NCBI GenBank assembly: GCA_022508375.1
Contig: JAFLVJ010000005.1
Location: 62,001-126,000, forward strand
DNA from: Clostridiales bacterium
GTDB lineage: Bacteria; Bacillota; Clostridia; Christensenellales; CAG-314
DNA length: 64,000 nucleotides
Direction of reading: 5' to 3'
The translations under genes were made by a program, and so were the position numbers. Shown in pieces: positions 34,945 through 43,704 of this stretch; position 1 is the first letter of the stretch; each line of letters begins with the position of its first letter. The notes under the pieces are model-generated. The model made no database searches. It was given only the letters and a program-made list of their open reading frames with translations, and had not been told where the DNA came from.

Positions 34945-36624
34945 ATGAAAAACAGGTGGTATAAGGAGGCAATATTTTATCAAATATATCCGCGCAGTTT
35001 CAAGGACAGCAACGGCGATGGAATAGGCGATATAAAAGGAATAATTTCCCAAATCGACTATCTGGTGGATTTGGGTATTGACGCAATATGGTTTTCGCCA
35101 CTGTACGCCAGCCCTAACGCCGACTACGGGTACGACATTTCCGACTACAAGGCAATAAATCCCGAATACGGCACAATGGAAGACTTCGACGAAATGGTAA
35201 AGCTCCTTCATGAACGCGGTATCAAGGTAATAATGGACCTTGTAATCAATCACACCAGTGACAAACACGAGTGGTTTGTACAGTCACGCAGTAGTCGCGA
35301 CAACGAGTACCGCGATTACTACTATTGGGCGGATGGCAAAGGCAAAGACGGCAAACGCCCGCCCAACAACTGGACCAGCTTCTTCCTCGGTCGAGCTTGG
35401 CAATACGACGAAACAACAAAACAATGGTATTTGCATCTATTTGACAAAAACCAACCGGATTTAAACTACTCCAATCCAAAGGTAATGAATGAGATACAGG
35501 ATATACTACACTTTTGGCTTAAGAAAGGAGTTGATGGATTCCGTTGCGACGTAATTACGTTGTTGAGTAAAACGGCAGGCTTGCCAAACGGTTTCCCCAA
35601 GATTGCACTCGTCGGCTCAGAGCACTACATTGACGGACCGCGAATGGAGCAATATTTAGGACAGTTGCAGGAAGTACTGAGTCAGTACGATGCTTTTACT
35701 GTGGGCGAAAGCGTATTTATCAACGTACCTAAAGCCTTACGCTACACCACCGAAGGGAACGAATATTTGAATACGGTTTTCGCTTTCGATCACATTTCGG
35801 CAGATAATTACTTTGGGGTAAAGCAGTTAACACGCAAGTTCAACTTGCGTCACTTAAAAAACAGCATACGCGCTTGGCAACAGGGCTTATACGGCAAAGG
35901 TTGGAATACACTGTTTTGGGAGAATCACGATCAGGCGCGCATAGTAGGTCGTTACTGCTCGGCAACTACAAATCGAGTTGAAGGCGCTAAAATGTTGGCA
36001 ACGGTGATGATGACGCTAAGCGGAACACCGTTCATTTATCAAGGACAGGAATTCGGCACTACTTCCGCCTGCATGACAAACCTCGACGACTACCGCGACG
36101 TGGAAAGTTTCCGTAGCTACAACACGCTACGGAAGATATTCGGCAAAAAGGGCGCAATGAAACGCATATCCTACTGCTCCCGCGACAACGCACGTACACC
36201 AATGCAGTGGGATAATACCCCTAACGCCGGTTTTACCGATGGAGCCGAAACATGGTTGAAAGTAAATCCAAATTATACACAAATAAATGCAAAGCAAGCA
36301 GTAGAAGACGAAAAGTCGGTACTTCAGTTCTATAAGAAGCTAATTGCACTACGCAAAAGCGACAAAGCATTTGTGTACGGAACGTACGTTGATTACTTTA
36401 GTAACAGTCGCAAGATATGGGCGTACAAGCGTGAAAGCGAATACGGAACACTATTCGTAGTATGTAACTTTGCAAATAAATCCGTAAACTTTACACCGCC
36501 GAAAGAACTTGCAAATACCGACCTATATAAACTGATTATATCCAACTACGATGATTCACCCATCGCGTTAAGCAAGACAAAACTTCGTCCTTACGAGGCA
36601 ATCGTTTACAAATTGAATAAGTGA
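34945..36624 (+). CDS. GH13 alpha-glucosidase / oligo-1,6-glucosidase
   Basis: 559 aa from the ATG after GAGGTG; upstream in-frame ATGs lie in the promoter. Barrel motifs of GH13 are clear: DLVINHTS, DGFRCDV (nucleophile Asp202), VGES (acid/base Glu255), ENHDQAR (Asp329). A short C-terminal beta domain follows. The pattern resembles the GH13_31 group (oligo-1,6-glucosidase, trehalose-6-P hydrolase, sucrose isomerase). There is no signal peptide, so it hydrolyses imported oligosaccharides. Substrate is unresolved. Product glucose would feed the divergent pgi. Confidence 0.92.
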   Translation: MKNRWYKEAIFYQIYPRSFKDSNGDGIGDIKGIISQIDYLVDLGIDAIWFSPLYASPNADYGYDISDYKAINPEYGTMEDFDEMVKLLHERGIKVIMDLVINHTSDKHEWFVQSRSSRDNEYRDYYYWADGKGKDGKRPPNNWTSFFLGRAWQYDETTKQWYLHLFDKNQPDLNYSNPKVMNEIQDILHFWLKKGVDGFRCDVITLLSKTAGLPNGFPKIALVGSEHYIDGPRMEQYLGQLQEVLSQYDAFTVGESVFINVPKALRYTTEGNEYLNTVFAFDHISADNYFGVKQLTRKFNLRHLKNSIRAWQQGLYGKGWNTLFWENHDQARIVGRYCSATTNRVEGAKMLATVMMTLSGTPFIYQGQEFGTTSACMTNLDDYRDVESFRSYNTLRKIFGKKGAMKRISYCSRDNARTPMQWDNTPNAGFTDGAETWLKVNPNYTQINAKQAVEDEKSVLQFYKKLIALRKSDKAFVYGTYVDYFSNSRKIWAYKRESEYGTLFVVCNFANKSVNFTPPKELANTDLYKLIISNYDDSPIALSKTKLRPYEAIVYKLNK

Positions 36625-36675
36625 TATAAACGGCAACTCATCACATCACTTTTCGTAAAATACTCCTTACAAGAC

Positions 36676-36710
36676 AAAAGCAGATAGACTTCAGTTCTAT
36701 CTGCTTTTTG
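36676..36710 (+). terminator. GH13 terminator
   Basis: 13-bp stem AAAAGCAGATAGA/TCTATCTGCTTTT (36676-36688/36696-36708) with T-run. Confidence 0.85.
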
Positions 36711-36751
36711 TATATTATAAGCTATTTTATAACACAACACCAACATAATTC

Positions 36752-36773
36752 GATATTATGTCTAAAATAGTAT
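36752..36773. repeat. 22-bp exact repeat, copy 2
   Basis: Identical to 13833-13854 over 22 bases, again between convergent genes; flanks differ. Confidence 0.6.
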
Positions 36774-36836
36774 TACATGAATTAGATGATTTTATGGCAA
36801 TTTGTCATAAAAATAGGATTTTTATCCAATAGTCTG

Positions 36837-37301
36837 CTATTGCGTTGATAGCAAGCTTTTCATGTAATCATCGGGTGGACTTTCGACGTAGCTTACGTAA
36901 GGCAAGTCGCTATTGTCCAGCGGATACACTTTTACCGTGAGCTTTCTTGTCTGCCCATTGTACACAACACAGTTAAAAACGAACGTCGGGGCGTAACCTT
37001 CCTTTTCGATGATTACCGTGATCGTTCCCCATTCCGTTATTTTACTGTCGTAGCAGTTGGAGTACTTGGCAAGTTCTATCGACGGCGAAATTCCCTTGTT
37101 GTCCGTATAAAAAGTCTGTGCGCCAATCGTAATCTTGGCGTTATGTATCGGCGTATCATTCAAATCCACCACCGCAACTTTGACGTACGTATCCGTTGCC
37201 GCCACAGTTACGTTATTTGCCTTGTCCACAGCAGATAGAATCACTATCATCATTGCGAGTATTGACAGCGCTATCGCCACACCTTTCAACGTTGCTTTCA
37301 T
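36837..37301 (-). CDS. Membrane-anchored protein with carboxypeptidase-regulatory-like domain
   Basis: 154 aa from the ATG at 37301 (an ATG at 37364 would add 21 residues; neither has a clear SD). One N-terminal membrane helix (residues ~7-24), then an extracellular beta-sandwich domain with the sequence pattern VAVVDLNDTPIHNAKITIG..YTDNKG, typical of CarboxypepD_reg-like folds used as surface stalks or binding modules. Function is not recognised. A 22-bp repeat lies behind its stop codon. Confidence 0.55.
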   Translation of the reverse strand: MKATLKGVAIALSILAMMIVILSAVDKANNVTVAATDTYVKVAVVDLNDTPIHNAKITIGAQTFYTDNKGISPSIELAKYSNCYDSKITEWGTITVIIEKEGYAPTFVFNCVVYNGQTRKLTVKVYPLDNSDLPYVSYVESPPDDYMKSLLSTQ

Positions 37302-37559
37302 ATATTCATTATATGATCGGTAATCTACTGATATGTCACAACTTGCACTCCGTATATCTTGCAAGCAATCCTACTACACGGAAGACTTTTACATATTGCC
37401 TATCTTGTAATTAAAACAAAAAAAGGCTTTCCCGTAAATAGGTAAGCCTAACTTTAAGCTTTATGTATCGCTTTGATTTAAATAACTATTGTACGCCCCC
37501 AAAAACATCTTTTATTTACTACAGTAATTAACCACTTCTTGATAGGATTTAATACAGTT

Positions 37560-37637
37560 TTAAGTTGTTAGTTGCACTTCTGTCGTTCTTGGAGCAGCCC
37601 AGTTATTGACACCCGGAAAAATTGCTTGCGATTTCAT
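37560..37637 (-). CDS. Possible 25-residue peptide
   Basis: Short ORF MKSQAIFPGVNNWAAP... ending VQLTT, with GAGG eight bases before the ATG. It lies alone in a 380-bp gap (37302-37685). No family is recognised. It could be a real small peptide, the relic of a longer gene, or chance. The rest of the gap holds a weak AGGCTT/AAGCCT hairpin (37426-37451) and the promoter of the next gene. Confidence 0.25.
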   Translation of the reverse strand: MKSQAIFPGVNNWAAPRTTEVQLTT

Positions 37638-37650
37638 TTTATATTCCTCG

Positions 37651-37679
37651 TTGACTTCTTATGTTTTTTATGGTAATCT
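37651..37679 (+). promoter_or_regulatory. Promoter giving a leaderless mRNA
   Basis: TTGACT (37651-37656), 17-bp spacer, TAATCT (37674-37679). The ATG at 37686 sits where transcription should begin. Confidence 0.6.
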
Positions 37680-37685
37680 TTCCGT

Positions 37686-38219
37686 ATGAAAAGTATTTAT
37701 GGAAAAATCATTATTTTAGCGTTATCTATCGGATTATGTTTTCTACCGACCGATATCGTTAGAGCAGGGTATAGTTACAATTTCACGTATCGAACATTTT
37801 TTTTAATAGCCCACACACACCAAGAAAATTTATTTAGTGCAACAATTATCTTCGATACATTACTAACTCTATTAAGTTTTGGCTTGGTTGTCACTTGCGT
37901 TTTGTATATAATAAATTCAACACGTGTCACACAAACAATATCTACGACATTCGTTGGAATAAATATATTATTGTGGCTAATCAGGATTTTTGTACCACTT
38001 AAGACTTTCGACGGCAACCGAAGCAGACCGAGTTTGCTTAGAATGTTCGACGGAAGGGACATTTGGTGTCTGTTGCTTTATTTTGCAGTTTTGCTTACAC
38101 TACTCGTGCTGATAGTTGTTCCTTATATCAAAACTTCACATCACCCCTCTCGCGTTGAGCAACTCGAAGCTCGCGTAGCCGAACTGGAAAAGCAAATTCA
38201 GGACAATGACAAAGACTAA
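37686..38219 (+). CDS. Four-helix membrane protein with C-terminal coiled coil (a)
   Basis: 177 aa. Four hydrophobic segments (about 7-24, 54-77, 84-100, 122-145) are followed by a short cytoplasmic heptad segment SRVEQLEARVAELEKQ. The next gene encodes a two-helix protein with an almost identical heptad tail, so the two may pair through the coiled coil. No SD is present and the promoter points to a leaderless mRNA. No family is recognised. Codon use is more AT-rich than that of the flanking housekeeping genes. Confidence 0.6.
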   Translation: MKSIYGKIIILALSIGLCFLPTDIVRAGYSYNFTYRTFFLIAHTHQENLFSATIIFDTLLTLLSFGLVVTCVLYIINSTRVTQTISTTFVGINILLWLIRIFVPLKTFDGNRSRPSLLRMFDGRDIWCLLLYFAVLLTLLVLIVVPYIKTSHHPSRVEQLEARVAELEKQIQDNDKD

Positions 38220-38334
38220 CTACAAGAAGGGATAAATATGCCCTTCTTTTTACGTCGCCTGTTGTCCTTGCGCTTGCCCACCCATTTGTTGATGGATAAA
38301 TTGTCACATTTTACATAAATATTTTGACTCCTAC

Positions 38335-38363
38335 TTGCTTTTTTTGTTTGAGTAATGTATATT
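38335..38363 (+). promoter_or_regulatory. Promoter giving a leaderless mRNA
   Basis: TTGCTT (38335-38340), 17-bp spacer, TATATT (38358-38363); six bases before the ATG at 38370. Confidence 0.55.
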
Positions 38364-38369
38364 TAACAC

Positions 38370-38777
38370 ATGAAATCGTTTTTTACTGTAAAAAGAATTG
38401 CTTATCTTGCAATTGTTTTCATAACTTTAATGACATTGGTTGCTCTTCTCATTGTTCCAATTGGAAGTAGAAGTGACAGTTGTTTTGTATATTCAACTTA
38501 TAGTAAAATTTTTGGCACATATCAGAACAGTTATCATAATATAAAAGATCGATTAGCAACACCGTTTTCCTTTGATTCTTTTGTCCTTGTAGCCCAAACC
38601 ATTGTTTTCACACTCGTGGGAATAATTTTTCTCGTATTCCTCGCGCTGTTCATAGTTGAACTAACCAGAGCAGGGGCGTTCAAACGCCATCCACGCAGCC
38701 CATCCAAAGTCGAGCAACTCGAGAAACAAGTAGCTGAACTACAAAAGCAGGTGGACGAACTCAAAAACAAAGAATAA
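38370..38777 (+). CDS. Two-helix membrane protein with C-terminal coiled coil (b)
   Basis: 135 aa. Two hydrophobic segments (about 10-30 and 68-93) flank an extracellular loop rich in Ser/Tyr. The C-terminus SKVEQLEKQVAELQKQVDEL is a heptad repeat closely matching that of the preceding gene. It has its own leaderless-type promoter and a strong terminator. Function is unknown; the matching tails suggest hetero-oligomers or a shared partner. Confidence 0.6.
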   Translation: MKSFFTVKRIAYLAIVFITLMTLVALLIVPIGSRSDSCFVYSTYSKIFGTYQNSYHNIKDRLATPFSFDSFVLVAQTIVFTLVGIIFLVFLALFIVELTRAGAFKRHPRSPSKVEQLEKQVAELQKQVDELKNKE

Positions 38778-38790
38778 CCGTAATAAAAAA

Positions 38791-38822
38791 GCAGGGACAT
38801 TTCTGTCTCTGCTTTGTTTTTT
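38791..38822 (+). terminator. Terminator of coiled-coil protein (b)
   Basis: 9-bp stem GCAGGGACA/TGTCTCTGC (38791-38799/38804-38812), one G-T pair, followed by a T-run. Confidence 0.85.
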
Positions 38823-38873
38823 TTGTTTAGCCGCTGAGCTGAACTTCATTATAGCAACAAAGTATTGCTAAGT

Positions 38874-39737
38874 TTATTGCGCTTTCAAGCCGCCGTCATT
38901 TATGTAGAGGATACCGATAGTATTAGCCCCGCAGTGGGTTGTAACCGTGCTTCCTGCTGTTGTTTCCAACACTTCGTCGAAGATACCCCATGATTTGACA
39001 ATTTCCACAACTTCCTCAGCGATACCTTCGTCCATCTTGGTGTGAGTTACAAAGCAACGCTTTGGATCGGGGTTTGTCATGCCCTTCAAGATTGCTTCGC
39101 AGTACTTGGCTACGCAACGGCGATAGCGTCCCATAGGCTTGGATTCAACTCCTATAAGTCCGTTTTTCACTTCCAGACAGGGCTTTATTTGCAACAGGTT
39201 AGCGCCAAGATACGCCAAAGACGAACATCTGCCACCTTTGTACAAAAACTCCAACGTGTCAACAATAAATGACGACCTAGCAGCGTCGCAACGGCTAACC
39301 GAACGCTCGGCAATCTGACTTGCCGACATGCCTTGCTGCACCATATCGCATGCATCCAAAACAAGCAATCCTATACCGGTGGAAAGTTGACGACTATCCA
39401 CTACGTAAACATTTTCATAGTCTCGGGAGGCAATTTCCGCGTTCGCGTAGGATGCGGACATATCTGCAGATATGGTAAAGTGTACTATTGCATCGAATCC
39501 TTCGCTCAAAATGCCTTGGTAAAACTCGGCGTACTCCTCCGTGCTACAAGCGCCCGTCTTGGGAAGTTTCTTCGTCGCAGCGTAGAAATCATAAATATCC
39601 TGCGGTTGAATTGTTATGCCGTCAAGACAGTCCTTATCGCCCAGTGATACGTGCAAGGGCATTATTGAAATATCGAATTTATCTATTAACTCTTGAGACA
39701 GATCGCAAGTGCTGTCTGCACTGATTTTTATTTTCAT
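38874..39737 (-). CDS. DegV-family fatty-acid-binding protein
   Basis: 287 aa. N-terminal STCDLS, then TGACSTEEY (lipid head-group loop), and HFTISADMSASY, with C-terminal KPCLEVKNGLIGVESK and CGANTIGILY, all typical of DegV/FakB proteins. These bind a fatty acid and present it to the kinase FakA. No fakA is in the window. SD GGAGAA precedes the ATG. It is monocistronic. Confidence 0.88.
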   Translation of the reverse strand: MKIKISADSTCDLSQELIDKFDISIMPLHVSLGDKDCLDGITIQPQDIYDFYAATKKLPKTGACSTEEYAEFYQGILSEGFDAIVHFTISADMSASYANAEIASRDYENVYVVDSRQLSTGIGLLVLDACDMVQQGMSASQIAERSVSRCDAARSSFIVDTLEFLYKGGRCSSLAYLGANLLQIKPCLEVKNGLIGVESKPMGRYRRCVAKYCEAILKGMTNPDPKRCFVTHTKMDEGIAEEVVEIVKSWGIFDEVLETTAGSTVTTHCGANTIGILYINDGGLKAQ

Positions 39738-39800
39738 CGTATTCTCCGTTTAGTTTAATATTAGTTGTTAATAGCTTCATACCGCAACAGATTAAATCCA

Positions 39801-40550
39801 TTACAATATGCCATTTAAAAGCTCTGCAATTTTTTGAAGATGAATAACCGTGTCGTTATACCTCAAAAGCGTATTTTTGTACGCAAGATATGCTATTTGC
39901 AAAATCTTGGGGTTTTTAAGATAGAGCGCGTTGACAAGATACTCCGAAACGGTGATAAACTCGTATTCTTCCCCGTGAGACAAGGTGAGCGAGCTGACAA
40001 ATACGCGTATTTGCTCCATTTCAAGTAACACCTGCTCCAACACGACCGTTTCAATGTAAATCTTTTCCGCACTGAAAAAGCGCTCCGCCTGCTCGACGTA
40101 CTCCACGTTTAAACTTTGCGGGTCAAGCGTGGACAAAATAGTTTCACCGGCTTTTTTGAAAGGTTTCAGCACTTGCTCGGCAAACTTGACGTAATTGAGG
40201 TCGTCGCTCGGCTCGTTGTAGTACTCCTTCAAAAAATCCAGTATATTGCGCCTTCCGCTATCTACTTCCGTAAGCAGGCATACCACAAACGCAAACAAGC
40301 GGTTGCGGTCTTGCGGTAGCTTCATGCGCGATTCCACCACGCCGTCACTACGCGTCCAGGTAACACGCGCACGGGAAAACTCCGTTGCGTACGACATCGT
40401 CTGTAACGTTTCGGAAAGCGTCTGACACAAAACTTTCGACGACGCTACGCACTTAAGCACTTGCGCGATGTGTTTGTCGATAAGTATCAGCTTACCTTCT
40501 ATTAGTGTATTTACGCTATCGGTAAAATAGGCTATTTCGTTCGTGTTCAT
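39801..40550 (-). CDS. Uncharacterised helical protein
   Basis: 249 aa, mainly amphipathic helices and no membrane segment, signal peptide or recognisable catalytic motif. The central region (MKLPQDRNRLFAFVVCLLTEVDSGRRNI) and the C-terminal helices look like a soluble helical bundle. Upstream GCGGAAA is a weak SD. It lies alone between degV and the divergent DUF4364 gene. I do not recognise the family. Confidence 0.6.
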   Translation of the reverse strand: MNTNEIAYFTDSVNTLIEGKLILIDKHIAQVLKCVASSKVLCQTLSETLQTMSYATEFSRARVTWTRSDGVVESRMKLPQDRNRLFAFVVCLLTEVDSGRRNILDFLKEYYNEPSDDLNYVKFAEQVLKPFKKAGETILSTLDPQSLNVEYVEQAERFFSAEKIYIETVVLEQVLLEMEQIRVFVSSLTLSHGEEYEFITVSEYLVNALYLKNPKILQIAYLAYKNTLLRYNDTVIHLQKIAELLNGIL

Positions 40551-40630
40551 AAATTTTCCGCCAGTTTATATATATTGTATCACGTTTATGATGTTTTTGG
40601 AAGTATTTTTGTCAAAAACGTTTAAATCTC

Positions 40631-40659
40631 TTGTTATAAATTGGAATTTGTTGTATAAT
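40631..40659 (+). promoter_or_regulatory. DUF4364 gene promoter
   Basis: TTGTTA (40631-40636), 17-bp spacer, TATAAT (40654-40659). Confidence 0.7.
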
Positions 40660-40709
40660 AATTTCCAGTCTGGTTGCGTATCATATGCGCAACTAAAGGA
40701 GTTGCAACT

Positions 40710-41246
40710 ATGCAGGCAGGAATTACACAGGATAGCACACTAAATAAACTGATTCTGTTGTTCGTTTTCGACAAGATGGAAACGGCACTGACCGAATCAA
40801 CCATTCTTGACCTGTGCAGTTACAAAAACAATTGGATAGACTTCACAAACTGCAAACAAACGCTGTATGACGTCGTTCAAAACGGGTTCGTTTACAAGAG
40901 CGTTCCCATGGGCGGCGGCGACGAGTTATACGACCTTACCGCGGAAGGCAGATGGTGTCTCAAAAACTTTTACACCCGTATTCCCAGCAGTGTTCGCCAA
41001 TTGATTGCCGACGACATCAAGCACAAACGCATCGACTACCGCAGACATCAGGACTACGTAGCAACTTACGAAAAGTGTCCCGACGGCAGTTACGACGTTA
41101 CACTCAAGATCGTCGAACCTACCAAGACAACACTAACGGTAAAGTTCAACGTTATGACGCGCAACATTGCCAAGTATATCGAGCGCACATGGGCGGAAAA
41201 AGCCCCGAGTATTTACAGCAAAATATCCGATACGCTCATTGACTGA
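40710..41246 (+). CDS. DUF4364 family protein
   Basis: 178 aa from the ATG after AAAGGAG; the earlier ATG at 40674 lies before the SD. The N-terminal part (LILLFVFDKMETALTESTILDLCSY...TLYDVVQNGFV) is a winged-helix-like fold, and YDLTAEGRWCLKNF follows, the hallmark of DUF4364. These cytosolic Clostridia proteins are presumed DNA-binding regulators. Target is unknown. It has its own promoter and terminator. Confidence 0.8.
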   Translation: MQAGITQDSTLNKLILLFVFDKMETALTESTILDLCSYKNNWIDFTNCKQTLYDVVQNGFVYKSVPMGGGDELYDLTAEGRWCLKNFYTRIPSSVRQLIADDIKHKRIDYRRHQDYVATYEKCPDGSYDVTLKIVEPTKTTLTVKFNVMTRNIAKYIERTWAEKAPSIYSKISDTLID

Positions 41247-41258
41247 TTACATAACAGC

Positions 41259-41293
41259 AAAGGAAACCACAAAAAATGTGATTTCCTTTTTTA
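41259..41293 (+). terminator. DUF4364 terminator
   Basis: Stem AAAGGAAA/TTTCCTTT with an inner CAC/GTG pair, then T-run. Confidence 0.7.
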
Positions 41294-41396
41294 TTTGTCA
41301 CTAACACCACTGTATGGTAAGTGGAGACTAATTGAGTGCTACATCAATTGTTACTATATCGCTTAAATAATTTCAAGCAGACGTAGAAAAACAAAA

Positions 41397-41424
41397 AAGG
41401 AAGTTACCTTAACAGTACTTCCTC
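41397..41424 (-). terminator. Terminator of tRNA-Leu(AAG)
   Basis: GGAAGT/ACTTCC stem (41399-41404/41417-41422), followed on the minus strand by six T. The stretch 41294-41390 holds nothing recognisable. Confidence 0.7.
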
Positions 41425-41435
41425 TCTTATTCGAC

Positions 41436-41518
41436 TGGTGCGAGATGTGAGACTTGAACTCACACGGTCTCCCACACGCCCCTTAAACGTGCGCGTCTGC
41501 CCATTCCGCCAATCTCGC
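41436..41518 (-). tRNA. tRNA-Leu(AAG)
   Basis: Class II tRNA: acceptor GCGAGAT/ATCTCGC, anticodon stem CACGT/GCGTG with loop TTAAGGG (anticodon AAG), T-arm GTGAG-TTCAAGT-CTCAC, CCA encoded at 41436-41438. An A at position 34 outside tRNA-Arg(ACG) is uncommon in bacteria but occurs in some Firmicutes; it would need deamination to inosine to read CUC. Confidence 0.93.
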
Positions 41519-41621
41519 ATTGCTATCATATAATAAAGGATAGTTACTTTTTTGTCAATCATTTTACTACAAAAAGTATAAAACTTGTGATATAATAATT
41601 TTGATATTTTGTGGAGTTCGT

Positions 41622-42260
41622 ATGATAAAAGCGTGTATTTTTGATTTCGACGGAGTGATTGTTGACAGCGAAAAATACCACCACCTCGGATGGACGTGGG
41701 TAGCGGAAAAACTGGGCGTTGAACTGACGTACGAAGAATACGCCCCATTTAAAAGCGCAGGTCGCGCAAAAATTATCCCTTATCTTTTCCAAAAGGCAGG
41801 CAAAACGATGCAGGAAGGGGATTACGAACAATTTTGCATTGTTCGCGAAGAAAAGATTGCCGTAGCAATAGCAATGCTAAACGAAAGTGACGTCATGCCC
41901 GGCGTTGTGGACTATATTAAGTTGCTCAAGAGTAATGGTATAAAGGTTGCCGTTGCATCGGCAAGTGCATCCAGTAACAAAGTTGCTAAGCGCTTCGGTC
42001 TGTACGACTTATTTGACGTATTTGTGGACGGTCAGGACCAGCGCATGGCAAAACCCAATCCCGACATCTTCCTTTACACCGCTAAACTACTTGACGTAGA
42101 GCCGAATGAATGTGTCGTATTTGAAGATTCGATAAACGGAGTAATGGCAGCAAAAAATGCACAAATGAAATGCGTTGGCGTTCAAACTTACTTCACCGAC
42201 AAAGCAGACAAAATCATTGACAGCTTCGTTGGCGCGGATTTAGCACTACTAAATTTTTAG
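41622..42260 (+). CDS. HAD-family phosphatase / beta-phosphoglucomutase-like
   Basis: 212 aa from the ATG after GTGGAG. HAD motif I DFDGVIVDSE (nucleophile Asp), motif II VASASAS, motif III lysine KPNPDIF, motif IV VFEDSINGV. An alpha-helical cap lies between motifs I and II, as in beta-phosphoglucomutase and small sugar-phosphate phosphatases. Which sugar phosphate it uses cannot be told. A TATAAT box lies at 41591. The following membrane-protein gene starts seven bases later, so they are probably co-transcribed. Confidence 0.87.
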   Translation: MIKACIFDFDGVIVDSEKYHHLGWTWVAEKLGVELTYEEYAPFKSAGRAKIIPYLFQKAGKTMQEGDYEQFCIVREEKIAVAIAMLNESDVMPGVVDYIKLLKSNGIKVAVASASASSNKVAKRFGLYDLFDVFVDGQDQRMAKPNPDIFLYTAKLLDVEPNECVVFEDSINGVMAAKNAQMKCVGVQTYFTDKADKIIDSFVGADLALLNF

Positions 42261-42267
42261 GTGACAT

Positions 42268-43605
42268 ATGTACAACAAGATTGTTTTAGAAAGACCTTTG
42301 CGACAAAGGTTAAAAGTAGCATTGATAACATTACTCATATTTACCGTAGTGTTTGCGGTTAACCTATTGACACTGCGTTCGTTATCCGTTAAAAATTACA
42401 GCGGAGAGGTCATCGAAGTTACCGGCGAAATACAAGAAGTAAATTACCATGACGACGACAACGGCGTCGATATTGTAGTCAACGGAACGAAATATAATGC
42501 CAATCGTCTTGCGGCATATAACGGTGACTTGAACTTAGACGAGTTAAAAAATCAGACCGTTACACTGTACATTACCAAAACACAGGTTGGTAAAATCTCA
42601 TGGGTTCTTGGACTAATGCAGGGCGATCAAGTACTTGCCGACTACAAGCAGGTAATCGAGCAAGGACGAGATGAAAACCGCAATACAATGATTGTATTTG
42701 GTGTATGCGCAGGCGTTTGCTTGGCTGCAGCATGCGGCGTGTACGTTTGGAGAATGCGCATATCCCCCACCAAGGAATACGACCTTGCGCAAAAATATGC
42801 CGAATATAACTTGGCGCGTCAACCGAGCTGTCCCGAATACAGGATATTTTTCATGTGTCTGCTGATATACACAATCGTCGTCATAGCTTGCATGACAACG
42901 ATAGGCATTGTATGCGATAGCGTTGACAATGAGACGATTCCTGTGGCAATAGGAGTGTCACTCGGTGGAATAGCTCTGCTTTGCACCATCGGCATGCTGA
43001 TAATTATTCCGTTGTGGATATTTAAAAAAGAACGTGAATTTTACGTGAGTAACTTTCCATTCGACTTTTCCGACGTTTCAAAGATCCCGATGCGCAAGAA
43101 GTTCAAAGAGCAACTTCAGGCTGAACTGAACACGGAACGCGAGCTACACCCGCACCGCTACGGCGACGGCGGAAACGGCTACACGGTTGAATTTAGCGAA
43201 ACAGGGTTGAAAATTTACGACTTCGACGCGCTTTACAACGACGAAACACCCAATACCGAGGAGGTATTTGGAGTACAGGATACCGAGCGCGACGAAAGGC
43301 GCCTGCTGTGCGTCATGGACTATCAAACGCTTAATTTCGAGGCATTACCCTTTTACCGCAAAACAAATAAGCCAATGGCTGTCGTGATAAAGAGCAGGCT
43401 GAACGAATCGGATTTACCCGATGCACTTAAACCCAAAAGCGAAAATGAAAATGCAAACGACATACATATAATTTTCGACAGCAACTTGCTTGCAACGCTA
43501 CGCCACTTCAACGTTCCCGTGGAAAACCTTGATTACATACTTGACAACAAAGAACAGCTGATTGCAGAAAACTGCGCAGGCAGAAAAAAAACAGGTTCCA
43601 AATAA
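42268..43605 (+). CDS. Four-helix membrane protein of unknown function
   Basis: 445 aa. Membrane segments at about 18-38, 145-165, 200-225 and 232-252. An extracellular beta-rich loop (GEVIEVTGEIQEVNY...VNGTKYNANRL) lies between the first two, and a ~190-residue cytosolic domain follows the last. The extracellular loop resembles small SHOCT/OB-like sensors but no family match is certain. It follows the HAD gene closely and ends at a hairpin terminator. Confidence 0.6.
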   Translation: MYNKIVLERPLRQRLKVALITLLIFTVVFAVNLLTLRSLSVKNYSGEVIEVTGEIQEVNYHDDDNGVDIVVNGTKYNANRLAAYNGDLNLDELKNQTVTLYITKTQVGKISWVLGLMQGDQVLADYKQVIEQGRDENRNTMIVFGVCAGVCLAAACGVYVWRMRISPTKEYDLAQKYAEYNLARQPSCPEYRIFFMCLLIYTIVVIACMTTIGIVCDSVDNETIPVAIGVSLGGIALLCTIGMLIIIPLWIFKKEREFYVSNFPFDFSDVSKIPMRKKFKEQLQAELNTERELHPHRYGDGGNGYTVEFSETGLKIYDFDALYNDETPNTEEVFGVQDTERDERRLLCVMDYQTLNFEALPFYRKTNKPMAVVIKSRLNESDLPDALKPKSENENANDIHIIFDSNLLATLRHFNVPVENLDYILDNKEQLIAENCAGRKKTGSK

Positions 43606-43611
43606 TTATAC

Positions 43612-43640
43612 AACCTCTCCTTTCACAGGGGAGGTTTTTT
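43612..43640 (+). terminator. Terminator
   Basis: AACCTCTCC (43612-43620) pairs with the GGGAGGTT arm, followed by T6. Confidence 0.75.
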
Positions 43641-43704
43641 ACAGCCGATGCGAGGGTGTAAACGGTACAAAAAGTGTCAACAATAGTAGTCGAGGTAACA
43701 GAGT

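Noticed and set aside
41404..41748. 114-codon minus-strand ORF
   Set aside because: It covers tRNA-Leu(AAG) and the antisense of the HAD gene start.
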